Shown: positions 54,129 through 64,000 of the stretch, one piece after another | Layout of the letters: each line of letters starts with the position of its first letter | How positions within the stretch are numbered: the stretch's first letter is position 1 | Origin: Poa pratensis | Lineage: Eukaryota > Streptophyta > Magnoliopsida > Poales > Poaceae | Direction: 5' to 3' | DNA length: 64,000 nt | Assembly: GCA_947311845.1 (NCBI GenBank) | Contig: CAMZMU010000041.1 | Coordinates: forward strand, 116,203,361 to 116,267,360 | Program-made: the position numbers and the translations under genes | The notes under the pieces: model-generated | The model's database searches: none | Told to the model about the DNA's origin: nothing | What the model saw: only the letters and a program-made list of their open reading frames with translations

Positions 54129-54851
54129 TTAGGAGTAAAAGGGTCGAAGCAGAGCTACATTCCAAGGTCTCTTAGTTTCTTGTCCGGGTCTGTCCAGGCC
54201 ATCCTTCCTTGGTTCCTGTGCATCTACAAGGTAGTACGAGTCATTGTGCATAGCCCTGCTCACAATGAAAGGTCCCTCCCATGGAGGTGACAACTTGTGT
54301 CGGCCTTTGCTGCGCTGCACCAGCCTTAGCACAAGATCACCCTCATGAAACACTCGAGGGCTGATCTTTCGACTATGATATCGTCGTAGATTCTGCTGGT
54401 ATATTGCTGTCCGAGATAGAGCCAATTCTCTTGCTTCCTCTAGCAGATCCACTGCATCTTCCCGAGCCTCTTTTGCCTCGGTTTCAGTATACATTGCCAC
54501 CCTTGGTGCATCATGTTCTATGTCTGTGGGTAGCACAGCTTCTGCCCCATAAACCAGAAAAAATGGCGTATAGCCAGTTGACCGATTCGGCGTGGTCCTT
54601 AGACCCCACAGTACTGATGGTATCTCGTCTATCCAGCATCCCGGAGTTTTCAGCAATGGTTCAATGAGACGAGCCTTGATGCCGGCCAACACCAGGGCAT
54701 TTGATCTTTCCACTTGCCCATTAGACTCCGGATGTGCCACCGAGGCTATATCTAGCCGGATTCCCTTATTCATGCAGAACCGAGCAAACTCTCCGACAGC
54801 AAAGTTTGTGCCGTTATCCGAGATGATGCTATGAGGGTATCCGTATCTCAA
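54129..54851 (-). pseudogene. Element H integrase, core and C-terminal part
   Basis: It reads YGYPHSIISDNGTNFA with the second catalytic Asp, HPESNGQVERSNALVL with the catalytic Glu, GYTPFFLVYGAEAVLP, then the C-terminal barrel (EGDLVLRLVQRSKGRHKL, WEGPFIVSRA). It is one frame off from the preceding pol part, with the break near 54885 between the first Asp region and this segment. It ends with a stop after LLRPFYS, typical for the end of Gypsy pol. Confidence 0.92.
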
Positions 54852-54888
54852 AATAATTTCTTTCAGAAAGTCACAGCCGAACGACCAT

Positions 54889-57610
54889 CTACTTCCGGAT
54901 TGGTTTCACCTCTATCCACTTGGTGAACTTATCCACCATCACCAGCATATGTGTCATGTTGCCCCTAGCCGGCTTGAAATCTCCCACCATATCCAAACAC
55001 CACACAGCAAATGGCCAAGTGATAGGAATTGTCTTCAGTGCCGATGCGGGTAAGTGTGTCTGCTTGGCAAACCTTTGGCATCCTTCACATTTTCGGACTA
55101 TGTCCTCTGCATCCGCGTGAGCAGTGGGCCAGTAAAATCCATGCCGGAATACTTTAGCCACCAGGGCTCTTGTACTGCAATGATGTCCACATTCACCCTG
55201 ATGTATCTCAAGGAGCATCTCCTTGCCCTCGGCTGGCTCCACACAACGCTGTAGCACCTCGGTTGCACTCCTCTTGTATAACTCCTTGTTGATGATGGTG
55301 TAAGCCTTGGACCTCCTCTGCACTCGCCTAGCTTCGGTTTCATCATTTGGCAAACTCCCCTCCGACATGAACTTCATGATTTCTTCAGCCCATTCCGGTA
55401 CTGGATGCAAAGGGAATAAGTGCTCATCTACTTCCACTGGTTCGGCCGCCATTATTTCTTCTATCAGCTTCTGCCCATTCCCTAAGATTCGGTTATCACC
55501 ACCTTCTCTGCTCCTCTTTCCTAAGATCCGGTTAGCAGTCCCCGGGTCTCGCCATGCAGTCCCCGGGTCTTCCCCAATGTACTCGACATCAACATTCATA
55601 GGGACAGCCTCAGATTCTTGCTTTGGGATAAAAATTGACTCGGAATCAGGCGAAGGTTTGATTGAAGGGACCCTTAGGTGATTCAAGGATATCCCGGGTG
55701 GAATTGCATCCCTAGACGACCCGAGTTTTGACAGGACATCAGCAGCTTCGTTCTCCAACCGAGGTATGTGCTTGTACTCGCAGCCTTCAAAAAATCCTGA
55801 AATTTTCTGGACATGAAACCGATATAGTGCCATATTGGCATCAAGAGCATCCCAATTTCCAGAAGATTGCTGCACAACTAAATCCGAATCACCAAAACAT
55901 TCTATTCGGCGGATGCCGATGTCCCTGGCCACATTAAGCCCATGGATCAGTGCCTCGTACTCGGCCACATTGTTTGATGCTGAGAAATGAATCTGCAACA
56001 CATATCGCAATTGATCTTGCTTCGGTGACGTGAGTACCACCCCAGCACCTAATCCGATTTTGGTTTTGGAGCCATCAAAGTGCAACTTCCAGTAATTGTA
56101 ATCCGGCTTGGGTGGCTCATACTGCATTTCGGCCCAGTCACAAAGGAAATCTGGTAAAGCCTGAGACTTGATAGCATCCCTTCTCTCATAATGCGGGGTG
56201 TAAGGAGATACTTCTATTGCCCACTTGGCAACCCGGCCAGTCGCATCTTTGCACCCAATGATTTCCGCGATTGGAGCTTCACATACCACGGTAATCGGGT
56301 GTTCTTGGAAATAATGTTTCAACTTTTTGGCCGCCAGGTATACCCCGTATGTCATCTTCTGGTAGTGGGGATAATTTTGCTTTGAGGTTGAGATCACCTC
56401 ACTTAAATAGTACACCGGTCTCTGCACGGATTTACCCTCCTCTTCTCGTTCTACCACTATGACCACACTCACGACCCGGTTAGTGGCCGCAATGTAAAGT
56501 AGCATTGGCTCATTCGGCAAAGGTGACGCCAGAATTGGTGCAGTGGACAACATCTTTTTTAATTCGTTGAAAGCCGAATCTGCCTGCGGGGTCCACGTGA
56601 ACCCGGTGCTCTTTTTCATCAATTGATACAAGGGCAAGGCTTTTTCTCCTAGCCGACTCACAAACCGACTTAACGAGGCTAAACACCCTGTGAATTTTTG
56701 TACATCTTTTAGACATCTAGGCAATTTCATTCTTTCTATGGCTCGGATTTTAGCCGGATTCACCTCAATACCTCGGCTTGATACAAGGAAACCGAGCAAC
56801 TTTCCAGCCGGGACACCAAAGGTGCATTTATCCGGATTCAATTTCAACCGATATTTTCTCAAGTTCACAAATGTTTCCTCGAGATCCTCGAGGAGAGTGT
56901 GTTTTTCTTTAGTTTTGATGACGATATCATCGACATACACCTGCACATTCTTGCCCATTTGGGAGTGTAAGCATTTCTGCATACATCTCTGATAAGTTGC
57001 ACCGGCATTTCTCAAACCGAAACACATGACACGATAGCAATACGCCCCGTACGGGGTAATAAAAGCAGTCTTTATTTGATCTTTAGGGTTCAGTGGTATC
57101 TGGTGAAAACCAGAGTACGCATCAATAAAAGACAACAACTCACACCCCGCAGTAGAATCGATCACTTGATCAATCCGAGGTAAAGGAAATGGATCCTTCG
57201 GGCACGCCTTGTTTAGGTTGGTGAAATCGATGCACATGCGCCACACCTTGACCACCGCTGGTTCGTCCTTCTTCTTCTCTACCAGAACCGGATTGGATAT
57301 CCAGTCTGGATGCAACACCTCCATAATGAATCCGGCTGCAAGCAACTTAGCCAGCTCATCCAGCACCACTTTTCTTCGATCATCTGAGAGACGCCGAGTC
57401 GGTTGCCTCACCGGTTTTACATCCGGCCTGACAAATAAAGAGTGCTCTGCCAACTCCCTCGGAACACCAGGCAGGTCCTTAGCCGACCATGCAAAGATAT
57501 CCCGATTCTCACGGAGGAAGTGACAGAGCGCGCTTTCCTATTTCTCATCCAGCCCGGCACCAATGATGGCCATGCGCTCCGGGTTCTCCGGGTCAATGGG
57601 ATCTTCTTTG
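54889..57610 (-). pseudogene. Element H pol: reverse transcriptase, two RNase H domains, integrase N-terminus
   Basis: The main frame (54889-57453, 854 codons) holds RT at about residues 45-230 (VWRMCIDFTNLNKACPKD, YVDD at 173-176). A degenerate RNase H follows at 310-420 (LYIAATNRVVSVVIVV: the first catalytic Asp is missing, as usual in Tat). An archaeal-type RNase H lies at 455-580 with D460 (FDGSKTKIGLGAG), E in NNVAEYEALIHGL and D in FGDSDLVVQ. The integrase HHCC finger (GECGHHCS ... CEGCQRF) follows near 760-800, then the first core Asp (WCLDMVGDF). Upstream, the same frame runs back to about 57610 but is stopped by TAG at 57538-57540. The frame ends at TAG near 54889. Confidence 0.95.
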
Positions 57611-57715
57611 TTCCTTGGGCATCTCAAATGTTGCACCTCCATCCGGATTGGTCATAGCCAGCACACCGAGCTGAGCTGACTTGCCATTGCCACCACCTCA
57701 TGCATCTTGCTCTTC

Positions 57716-60226
57716 TCAGCTTGGATCACCAATGATTCGGCTAAGGTGGAACCGATTGTGGCACACTGTATGGCTTTTGTAATCTCCCGCAACAGTGATA
57801 ATACCATTCGGGCCTGGCATCTTTATCTTGAGGTAGGCCACATGGGTGGATATCATGAACTTGGCTAACGCAGGCCGGCCAAGTAGAGCATGGTATGGGC
57901 TCTCCAAATCTACCACCTCGAACTCGAGACTTTCAAGCCGGTGATTGTCCTTGGTACCAAACAGCACATCTACCCAGATCTTACCCATTGGGGAACAAGA
58001 CACCCCGGGTACTATACCATGGAAGGTACAACTGCTCTGCTGCAACTGATTCGGCGAAATACCCAACTTGACCATTGTGTCCCGATACATGATGTTTATG
58101 GCACTGCCATTGTCAATCAAGACTCGGCTAAACCTCACGTTAAGCTTGGGTCCTACCAAAGTCGGATCCACCACTAGTGCATAGTTTCCTGGACTTGGCA
58201 TAATTCTGGGGTTATCAGCCCTGCTCCACGTGATCTCCTGCTCGGACCAATTCAGGTATTTTGGGACTGCTGGTATGACTGCATTCACCTCCTTCGCCCT
58301 TCGCAGCTGACTTTTCTTGTCAGTTGGCTCGGTCACAAAAACCACATAACTTTGATGAGCCTCCTTGTACTCATTACCGGGGTATCCACCTTGCCGACTT
58401 GGACCAGCACCATTGTCATTGCCTCCCATGTTTACCAGGTTAACCGGCTTTGTGGCTGCCGGTCTCGGAGCTCCTGCGTTCACCGGGATTGTATTGGCTC
58501 CGGTTAAAGGCATATTCGGCCTGAAATTCGGTCTAGGAGCACCTCTCTGAGGTGGTCCTCTCTGACCCTCCGCCTGAATGCGATGATGCCAGCTACAATT
58601 CCGAGTTGAATGATTGGCCGGCTTGCGTGGGTCTGTTGTGTGATAACAGCAAGGCCCGTCCAATCTTGCCTCAAAGGTTAGAGGAGGACTCGATCCATCC
58701 CACACCTTCTTTGGCCAGGCACCTTGATTCGGCCTCCAAGCTGGACCCTCAGTCTTTTGTCTCTGACCATCTCCTGCTCCAGGATGATCCATATTCACTG
58801 CAGCCACCTGATCTGAACCGTATCTATAATCCGGATCTCTTCTTTTGTAACCGAATTCATGTCGGTCATTGGGCCTCAATGGTCCTACTCGGTTATTAAC
58901 CGGTTGCCTCCTGCTTGTTCCCACTGCATCCAATGCGGGCTGTGTCGGATCACCTAGAGCGTACGTATCTGCTATCCGGATCGTTTCCGCCAGTGTCTTG
59001 GGCATATCCCTCTGGAGCTTCTGCCAGAGCGGGGTGCCATGTCGGCAACCCTGCGCAAACCAAGAAATCGCCTGCTCCTCCACGACACCTTCGCAAGAGT
59101 TGCGAATGTTGCTCCACCGAGTTAAGAATTCTCGGTCTGTTTCCCGTTCTTCCTGCTTGCACGCAGCCAGGAGCTGAGGTCGGTTAGGCCTCTTGTAGGT
59201 GCTGGAGAAATTACTGTAAAATGCCTCCTCCAAGTCCATCCAAGAGTTGATACTACCCGGCGGTAAGTTGTTCAGCCAAATCCGGGCTGGCCCTTCCAAC
59301 ATGTGCGGGAGATACCGGACCGCCCATCGGCGATTGCCCCCCGCAATGTGCACTGACGATACATAGTCTATTAGCCAATCTTGTGGCTTTGTGTTGCCAT
59401 TATATGGCTTTGTGCTTCGGCCAAGCTGAAATAACGGCACACTCGGTTCGTTCATGATCCGAGGTCCAAAACATGGAGGACCCGGTGGGCCTTGCTCTTC
59501 TAGCTTCTCGGACTGGTAAATTCTATCCAACTTGAGACGCTGATCATTCGGATCTAATGCCCGAGGTCCCAGTCTTGATGCAAGTGCATTATCATACGTC
59601 TGGTATCCGGCTCGCGCCATAGCCGAATTTCCGTCATCATAGCGGTAACCCGCCTGGCCACCACCTTGCTGTTGCGCTCGCACAATCACTTGCTGCCCAG
59701 GAGGACGAGGTGGTTGACCTCGGCCAGCCGAATTGCCCCTTCCAGCTCCCGGGTAACCTCGTCCACCACTGTTTCTACTTTGGCCACCTCTTCCTTGAGC
59801 GGCTAGCTGCTTGCCGGCATACTCAGCATCATAGGTCTGCAGCTGCTTGCTCTTACCCGAGTTCACGCTCTGGGCCCGGTCAACTCCGACGTGCGGGGAT
59901 GACGCCTGCCCCTTGGATCTCTGGCTAACAGCCTTAACCGACACTACTACCCGAGAAACACCTGCATCCGGATTGGCTTTCCGGTAAGCCTCATTCTGCC
60001 GGTTACACACATCTACTAGCTCATTGACTCTCTCTGCCTGCTTCCGCCAGGCGTCCCCGGTTAGTGTGCTCAACTCGGCTCGCGCTGCCGCTGCAGCCCT
60101 AAGATTCTTAGCCGGGGAGCTATACACCGGCTTGCCTGTGCCAGATCTATGACTAGTAGCCTTACTGGAGCTCGATCCTGCAGCTCTAGCTAACTCGTCA
60201 TTGAGGTCCTTACCCCGGTTACGCAA
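57716..60226 (-). pseudogene. Element H gag (main part) and aspartic protease
   Basis: An 836-codon frame. N-terminal basic and low-complexity Gly/Arg/Gln region (GQSRNSGGRGYPGAGRG), then the retrotransposon gag domain at about residues 290-420 (MLEGPARIWLNNLPPGSI, WMDLEEAFYSNFSSTYKR). A cysteine/histidine patch follows (CCYHTTDPRKPANHSTRNC, near 540), and at the C-terminus the protease with VLIDNGSAINIMY, where Asn replaces the usual Ser/Thr next to the catalytic Asp, and YHALLGRPAL. The frame starts after a break from the gag N-terminus: a lost base in the A run near 60232. Ends TAA/TGA-type stop before pol. Confidence 0.9.
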
Positions 60227-60920
60227 CTCGGCTTTTTGCGCGAGCGATGCACTACAGGAGTAAAACCCTCGGTGATACCATTGGCAGCATTGTACTCTCT
60301 CATATCTCTATCAAAGGCTTGCCTAGACTCCACCACTAACCGGGCTTCTTTTTGCAACCTCAGGCGCTCTGCCTCTAGCTGAGCTACAGTGAGCTCTACA
60401 TCTGCCCCAGGTGCCACTGGCCGAGATACTTCTCCAGGACATCTCTAAGGAGCCTCCCTACTTGACATGCCAAGCGGGCCAACCGGATCTGGTCTCTCCT
60501 TTGGGAACTTAGCTGTCCGAGTCGGCTTGCCAACCGGATCAACTGGCGTGGCCAGCTCCTCGGGCATGCTTTTGCTGGCATCTCCTTTGCCAGCTGCTGC
60601 ACTTGGCCCGGTCATCATCACCTCCACGCTACTCCCGGGGCGAGCGCTACGCCGTCCGAGAGCTGCGCGGAAAGAGGGAGGATCCTCAGCCACGAGCACC
60701 TGCGCCGGGTACTCGCGGACAGGCTCGGTGGCGACGTAGGTGACGAAGCTGCCGAGCGTCATGAGGAAACCGTCTGCGGGGAAGGGCTTGTTGGCGAAGC
60801 ACCCCGCGTTGTCGCTGATGAAGTTGAACTCGCCGATCTTGCAAACGAGCCCAGAGAGGACCCGCTCGCCGGAGCCAGCGACGGTGCCCGTCCGGAAGGA
60901 AACCCCAGCCAACGCCACTT
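60190..60920 (-). pseudogene. Element H gag, N-terminal part
   Basis: It is open from just after the PBS (QVALAGVSFRTGTVAG), stopped by an in-frame TAG at 60445-60447, then continues in the same frame as VELTVAQLEAERLRLQKEAR, a likely coiled coil, to a frameshift at the A run near 60232. I cannot place the true start codon; candidates are internal methionines near 60763 and 60615. The open frame beyond 60940 lies in the LTR and is accidental. Confidence 0.7.
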
Positions 60921-60938
60921 GCCCCACGGTGGGCGCCA
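60921..60938 (-). other. Primer-binding site of element H
   Basis: TGGCGCCCACCGTGGGGC on the minus strand, two bases from the 5' LTR. C has a near-identical one. Confidence 0.92.
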
Positions 60939-60940
60939 AC

Positions 60941-62028
60941 TGTCGTGGTGGTGTCACGGCAGATGCCATAGGATGGCTTAAGTTGTGGGCTCGCTAGGAC
61001 GTTGGGGGATCCGGGGAGGGTTTGCGCGCTCACGAAGCACGCATGGAGAACAACCAAGAACTCGCAAGAACAAACAAGAACAAGCAGAACCAAGAAGAAG
61101 CAAAGAACACCACGATGTACCCTGCTTCGGGGCCCTCTTGTGGAGGTAACACCCCTACTGCAGCACTAGCCTACTCTCTTTATATCTCAAGTGGTTACAA
61201 GTACAGAGTGCTCCTTGAGCTGTATGAAGAACAATGGTGGAGCTCTAGGAGAAGATGAGGAGTGGGGAAATGAGCTCTGCCCTCTGCCGTTCTCTCCTCT
61301 CCGTCCGTCCTCCCTCTACTGGAGGATTTGGTAGCTTACTTATACACTAACCGAATTACCATTTTGCCCCTGGCTGGAAGTGATAATGGCATGGACAAGA
61401 GGAACAGGACAAGCCTCTGCCCCCTGTCAACCCAACGGCCGGACTGTCAGGCCCTAGCAGGCCTATCTTGCCACTTTGGGCAATGGCAGGTGTAGCCCAC
61501 CGGGTCTCGGTCATATCCTCTTTCCCGAATTGGCCGGGTCAGCTCCTAGGTTGCTGCGCTCCCAGGAATCCCGTGACCTGACCTGGCCGTCAAGTCCCTA
61601 GCAGGCCTATCTTGCCACTTTGGGCAATGGCAGCCGTAGCCCCCCGGGTCTCGGTCGTATCCTCTTTCCCGAATTGGCCAAGTCAGCGCCTAGGGCCTTG
61701 CGACCCGGAAAACCTGCGACTTGACCCGGCTGTCTTCTCAGCCTCTGGCAGGAGACACCCGTGAACCTTTCTGACATTACTTGGCCCTTGTGCAATATCC
61801 GGATTACCTTATCCGGGTCCTTCCTGACCAACCCGGCTAACTTAACCGGTTTCCTTCCTCTGATTCGGTTAAGCTTTACCGGATCCTCTCTGGCATCTTC
61901 CTTGCTTGTTAAGTGCTAACCGACTCTCACGAGAGATCCGGCCCAAGTGACCCGGCTATATTGATCCGGCTAGCTCTTTGCAACACTTAACACCACATCT
62001 TTGCCCTACCCGGGGGCAGCCCCCGACA
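60941..62028 (-). repeat. 5' LTR of element H
   Basis: 1088 bp, the pair of 47527-48625, including the 144-bp duplication (near 61455 and 61599). Differences are a few substitutions and short indels near 61240-61310 and 61900. Confidence 0.95.
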
Positions 62029-62729
62029 GATGTGCTGTTGCCACTAGGGATAACCTAACAATGCTATGTCCACGGGCATATGTGTTTGTTTCATTACGCA
62101 CTTTACTTAAATGCAATTATCCATTGCTTGCAACTTAATACCAACAGGGGACTCAGATGACAACCCGGCGGTGGATTATTAGTCATAGATGTTGTTGGTA
62201 ACGGTCTATGTATTATGTCGTAATGCCCAATTAAATATCATAGTAGTCAACATGTCATGTAATGCATTGCCATGCGCTCACTATTCGTCAATTGCCCAGC
62301 TGTAATTTGGTTCCCCAACATGTTAGTTATCTTTTATGGAGAGACACCACTAGTGAATGTGGACCCCAGTCATTCTTTTACACAGATTAAACAACCACAA
62401 ACTGCAAACTGTTCCTTTTCATTCTCTGCAATTTAATACTCATTTTCCACACCATACGTTTAATCCTTTGTTTTCAGTAAGCCAGTGAGATTGACAACCT
62501 CACTGTTTCGTTGGGGCAAAGTAGGTTTGATTGTGTTGTGTGCAGATTCCATGTCAACAGTCCAGACTCCCTGCGACAGTTATTTTTTTTGGCGCCGTTG
62601 ACAACCTTCTGAAGAGTTGCTGCTCCTACTGGTTCGATAACCTTGGTTTCTTTCTGAGGGAAAACTTGCTGCTGACTACATCATACTTCCTCTTGGGGTC
62701 TCCCAACGAACGTGTGTTTCACGTCATCA
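62029..62729 (+). repeat. 5' LTR of element J, remaining piece
   Basis: It starts with the TSD copy GATGT and ends AACGTGTGTTTCACGTCATCA-like sequence, the reverse of E's LTR start. It contains an internal TTGGCGCCGTTGACA at about 62588, also present in E's LTRs. Confidence 0.9.
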
Positions 62730-62740
62730 AGCCATTTTTC

Positions 62741-62826
62741 TGGCACCGTTGCGGGGAGTAGAAGTTCTTCAGGAAGCTCTCTGTCTCCCGTCAACAGCAC
62801 TATTTTTCTGGCGCCGTTGCGGGGAG
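62741..62826 (+). other. Two primer-binding-site copies of element J
   Basis: TGGCACCGTTGCGGGGAG (62741-62758) and, 68 bp further on, TGGCGCCGTTGCGGGGAG (62809-62826). Each is preceded by a T-rich TTTTTC. Only the second has the intact TGGCGCC. Confidence 0.8.
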
Positions 62827-63019
62827 ACACAGTCTTCTGCAAGGGGAGTTTCACGCTTCCAATCTCTTTACTTTGTTTTTGTCTTGCTTAGTTTATTTTA
62901 TTTTATCTTGTTTGCTTTCAATTATAAAAACACAAAAAAATTAGTTACTTGCATTTAGTTTATTTTCAGTTTTGTTTCTGTAGTTATCATGTTGGTTCGG
63001 CTCATCATGTTCGGTTCCT

Positions 63020-63232
63020 GAAGTTGAGGTTCGATCTTTTAAGCAACAAAGTGGAGAAAGTTTGAAAGATGCTTGGTATAGAATCAGCGATGCTCATCGT
63101 AGGTGTGCTAAAAAATATTCCACTATGATCCTGCTTAGAAATTTTTATGTTGGCATAACTATTTGGTATAGATATGTTTTGGACACTTATAAAGGAGGAA
63201 ATTTCCTAGGTTACACCTGCTTTAGAAGCTAG
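63020..63232 (+). pseudogene. Element J gag fragment
   Basis: A 71-codon open stretch with FKQQSGESLKDAWYRISDA and CAKKYSTMILLRNFYVGI, recognisable as an Athila-type retrotransposon gag domain. It begins out of frame with any nearby ATG and ends at TAG, so the gene is decayed. Confidence 0.75.
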
Positions 63233-63371
63233 TTACATCATTGAGAGTCTAGTTGGGATACCACCTGTTAATAGAAACTAAAATTGAAATTTCCCTTGAG
63301 GATGTCATGGAAAAAAGCTAGAGTTCATAGAGAAAAATCTTCCATGTATTGAAGTTTAAGTTGGAAAAAAA

Positions 63372-63506
63372 CTACTTGATAATACTGATAAACTTGATAA
63401 ATATCTGGAAGAAATTAATAAAAGAATTGCTGTTATAGAAACTGGTGTTATCCATGAAAATCACAACTCTAGGTTTGGAGAATTAGAGGGAGTTATTGAT
63501 GTTTAA
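63372..63506 (+). pseudogene. Element J gag tail, coiled-coil fragment
   Basis: 45 codons, LLDNTDKLDKYLEEINKRIA onward, amphipathic and charged, ending at TAA. It is probably the C-terminal part of the same gag, separated from it by stops and shifts. Confidence 0.55.
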
Positions 63507-64000
63507 GTACTACTTTTTTCCTCGCTTAAAACTAAAAAAGCAAGAGCATCTATTAGACAAAGGGAAGAAATTTCATATATGTGCCCAAGTGTCTAAACAA
63601 AATCAACATTTGTTGATTTGTTTGAAACTGAGAAAGAATTTCGTGGATTAGTTAAGGAATCATGCAATGGTTTTGTTCAAATTTTCTTCTCAAGAATTCC
63701 CTAAACTTAAAAGAACATATTACAATGTTGATGCTTCTTCACTTGGTAATACTTGATGCATGCTCTGTGCCTAGCTAAAAAAGGCGTTAAAGAAAATGCG
63801 CTTATGGGAGCAACCCATTTTATTTTTCTGCAATTTTCTTTTATTGAGTCAAGGAGTTTGTTTATTCTGTAGCAACTCCTTTGTATCTTTATTTTCTCGT
63901 ATGTTGTGCCAAGAGTAGCCTCTAATGATAAGATGATGCTTAACTTTGATTGCTGCGCAGAAACAGATTTTTGCTGTTCACTGTACGAAATTCCTTAAAA
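63507..64000 (+). other. Non-coding part of element J with conserved stem-loop
   Basis: 63772-63818 reads TGCCTAGCTAAAAAAGGCG, then GCGCTT and ATGGG-AGCAA-CCCAT, the motif found after the leader ORF in E and G. The last 50 bp (CAGAAACAGATTTTTGCTG) also match E near 41590-41630. Confidence 0.65.

Larger units (their letters stand above)
47527..62028 (-). mobile_element. Gypsy element H (Tat lineage) with an antisense gene
   Basis: Nearly complete, 14.5 kb, TSD GATGT (47522-47526 and 62029-62033). Minus strand: 5' LTR 60941-62028, PBS, gag-protease, pol with two RNase H domains, integrase, then a 5-kb stretch carrying a multi-exon gene on the opposite strand, and the 3' LTR 47527-48625. A second, archaeal-type RNase H after the first marks the Tat lineage (Ogre/Grande/Retand relatives), known from the family. 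The LTRs are nearly identical apart from small indels, so the insertion is young. The coding frames hold two stops and at least two shifts. Confidence 0.93.
46628..64000 (+). mobile_element. Gypsy element J (E-family LTR), runs off the window
   Basis: Plus strand. The 5' LTR starts TGATACGTCTCAAACG and is split by element H (47527-62028), resuming at 62029 and ending at 62729. Then come two PBS-like sites, a degenerate gag, the stem-loop shared with E and G, and non-coding sequence to the edge. No protease or polymerase is seen within the 1.3 kb available. Confidence 0.85.

Overview
This window is intergenic DNA from a large grass genome. The LTR-retrotransposon families look like those of cool-season grasses (Triticeae, or the oat/ryegrass group). 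That placement rests on remembered LTR termini, not on a search. I found no ordinary host gene, tRNA, rRNA or CRISPR. Nearly every base belongs to transposable elements nested inside each other up to six layers deep, and most boundaries can be set from LTR ends, primer-binding sites (PBS) and target-site duplications (TSD).

Layout. (1) Positions 1-480 are a Copia LTR fragment, cut by a Gypsy LTR fragment (481-857), which is cut in turn by Copia element A (SIRE/Maximus-like, + strand, from 858). A holds gag and protease up to 4800 and resumes as integrase at 44270-44886; the rest is lost. (2) A is split by two Gypsy elements lying back to back on the minus strand. Element B (4801-29703) is Athila-like and Sabrina-like, with gag, protease, RT, RNase H, integrase and a post-pol ORF. 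Element E (29712-44264) lacks pol but shares B's post-pol region. (3) B contains non-autonomous element C (11935-18182, TSD TCAAT) and, in its 5' LTR, a Mutator-like DNA transposon (20017-28340, TSD TTTTGATAT) with a broken FAR1-type transposase. The transposon holds a 3.9-kb apparent solo LTR (23988-27910, TSD GCGTG). (4) E contains the small element F (32381-40409), which contains the pol-less element G (33023-39739) carrying a 428-aa ORF. (5) From 45398 there is a G-like LTR cut by Gypsy element J (46628 to beyond the end). J's LTR is cut by H (47527-62028, TSD GATGT), a nearly complete Tat-lineage Gypsy element.

How the parts relate. B and H are the autonomous-type elements. E looks like a passenger of B-like elements, with the same PBS class and the same post-pol block. 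C looks like a passenger of H-like elements, with similar LTR ends, PBS and polypurine tract. E, G and J share leader and stem-loop motifs.

Most interesting points: H carries, antisense to gag-pol, a five-coding-exon gene with its own TATA box and a 5'UTR intron. B, E and G each have a hairpin just upstream of the polypurine tract in which the stem sequence differs but pairing is kept. A second stem-loop after the leader ORF shows a compensatory T-A to C-G change. B's post-pol ORF has its own TATA box. G and E encode proteins I do not recognise. Several reading-frame breaks fall in homopolymer runs, so some could be assembly errors.
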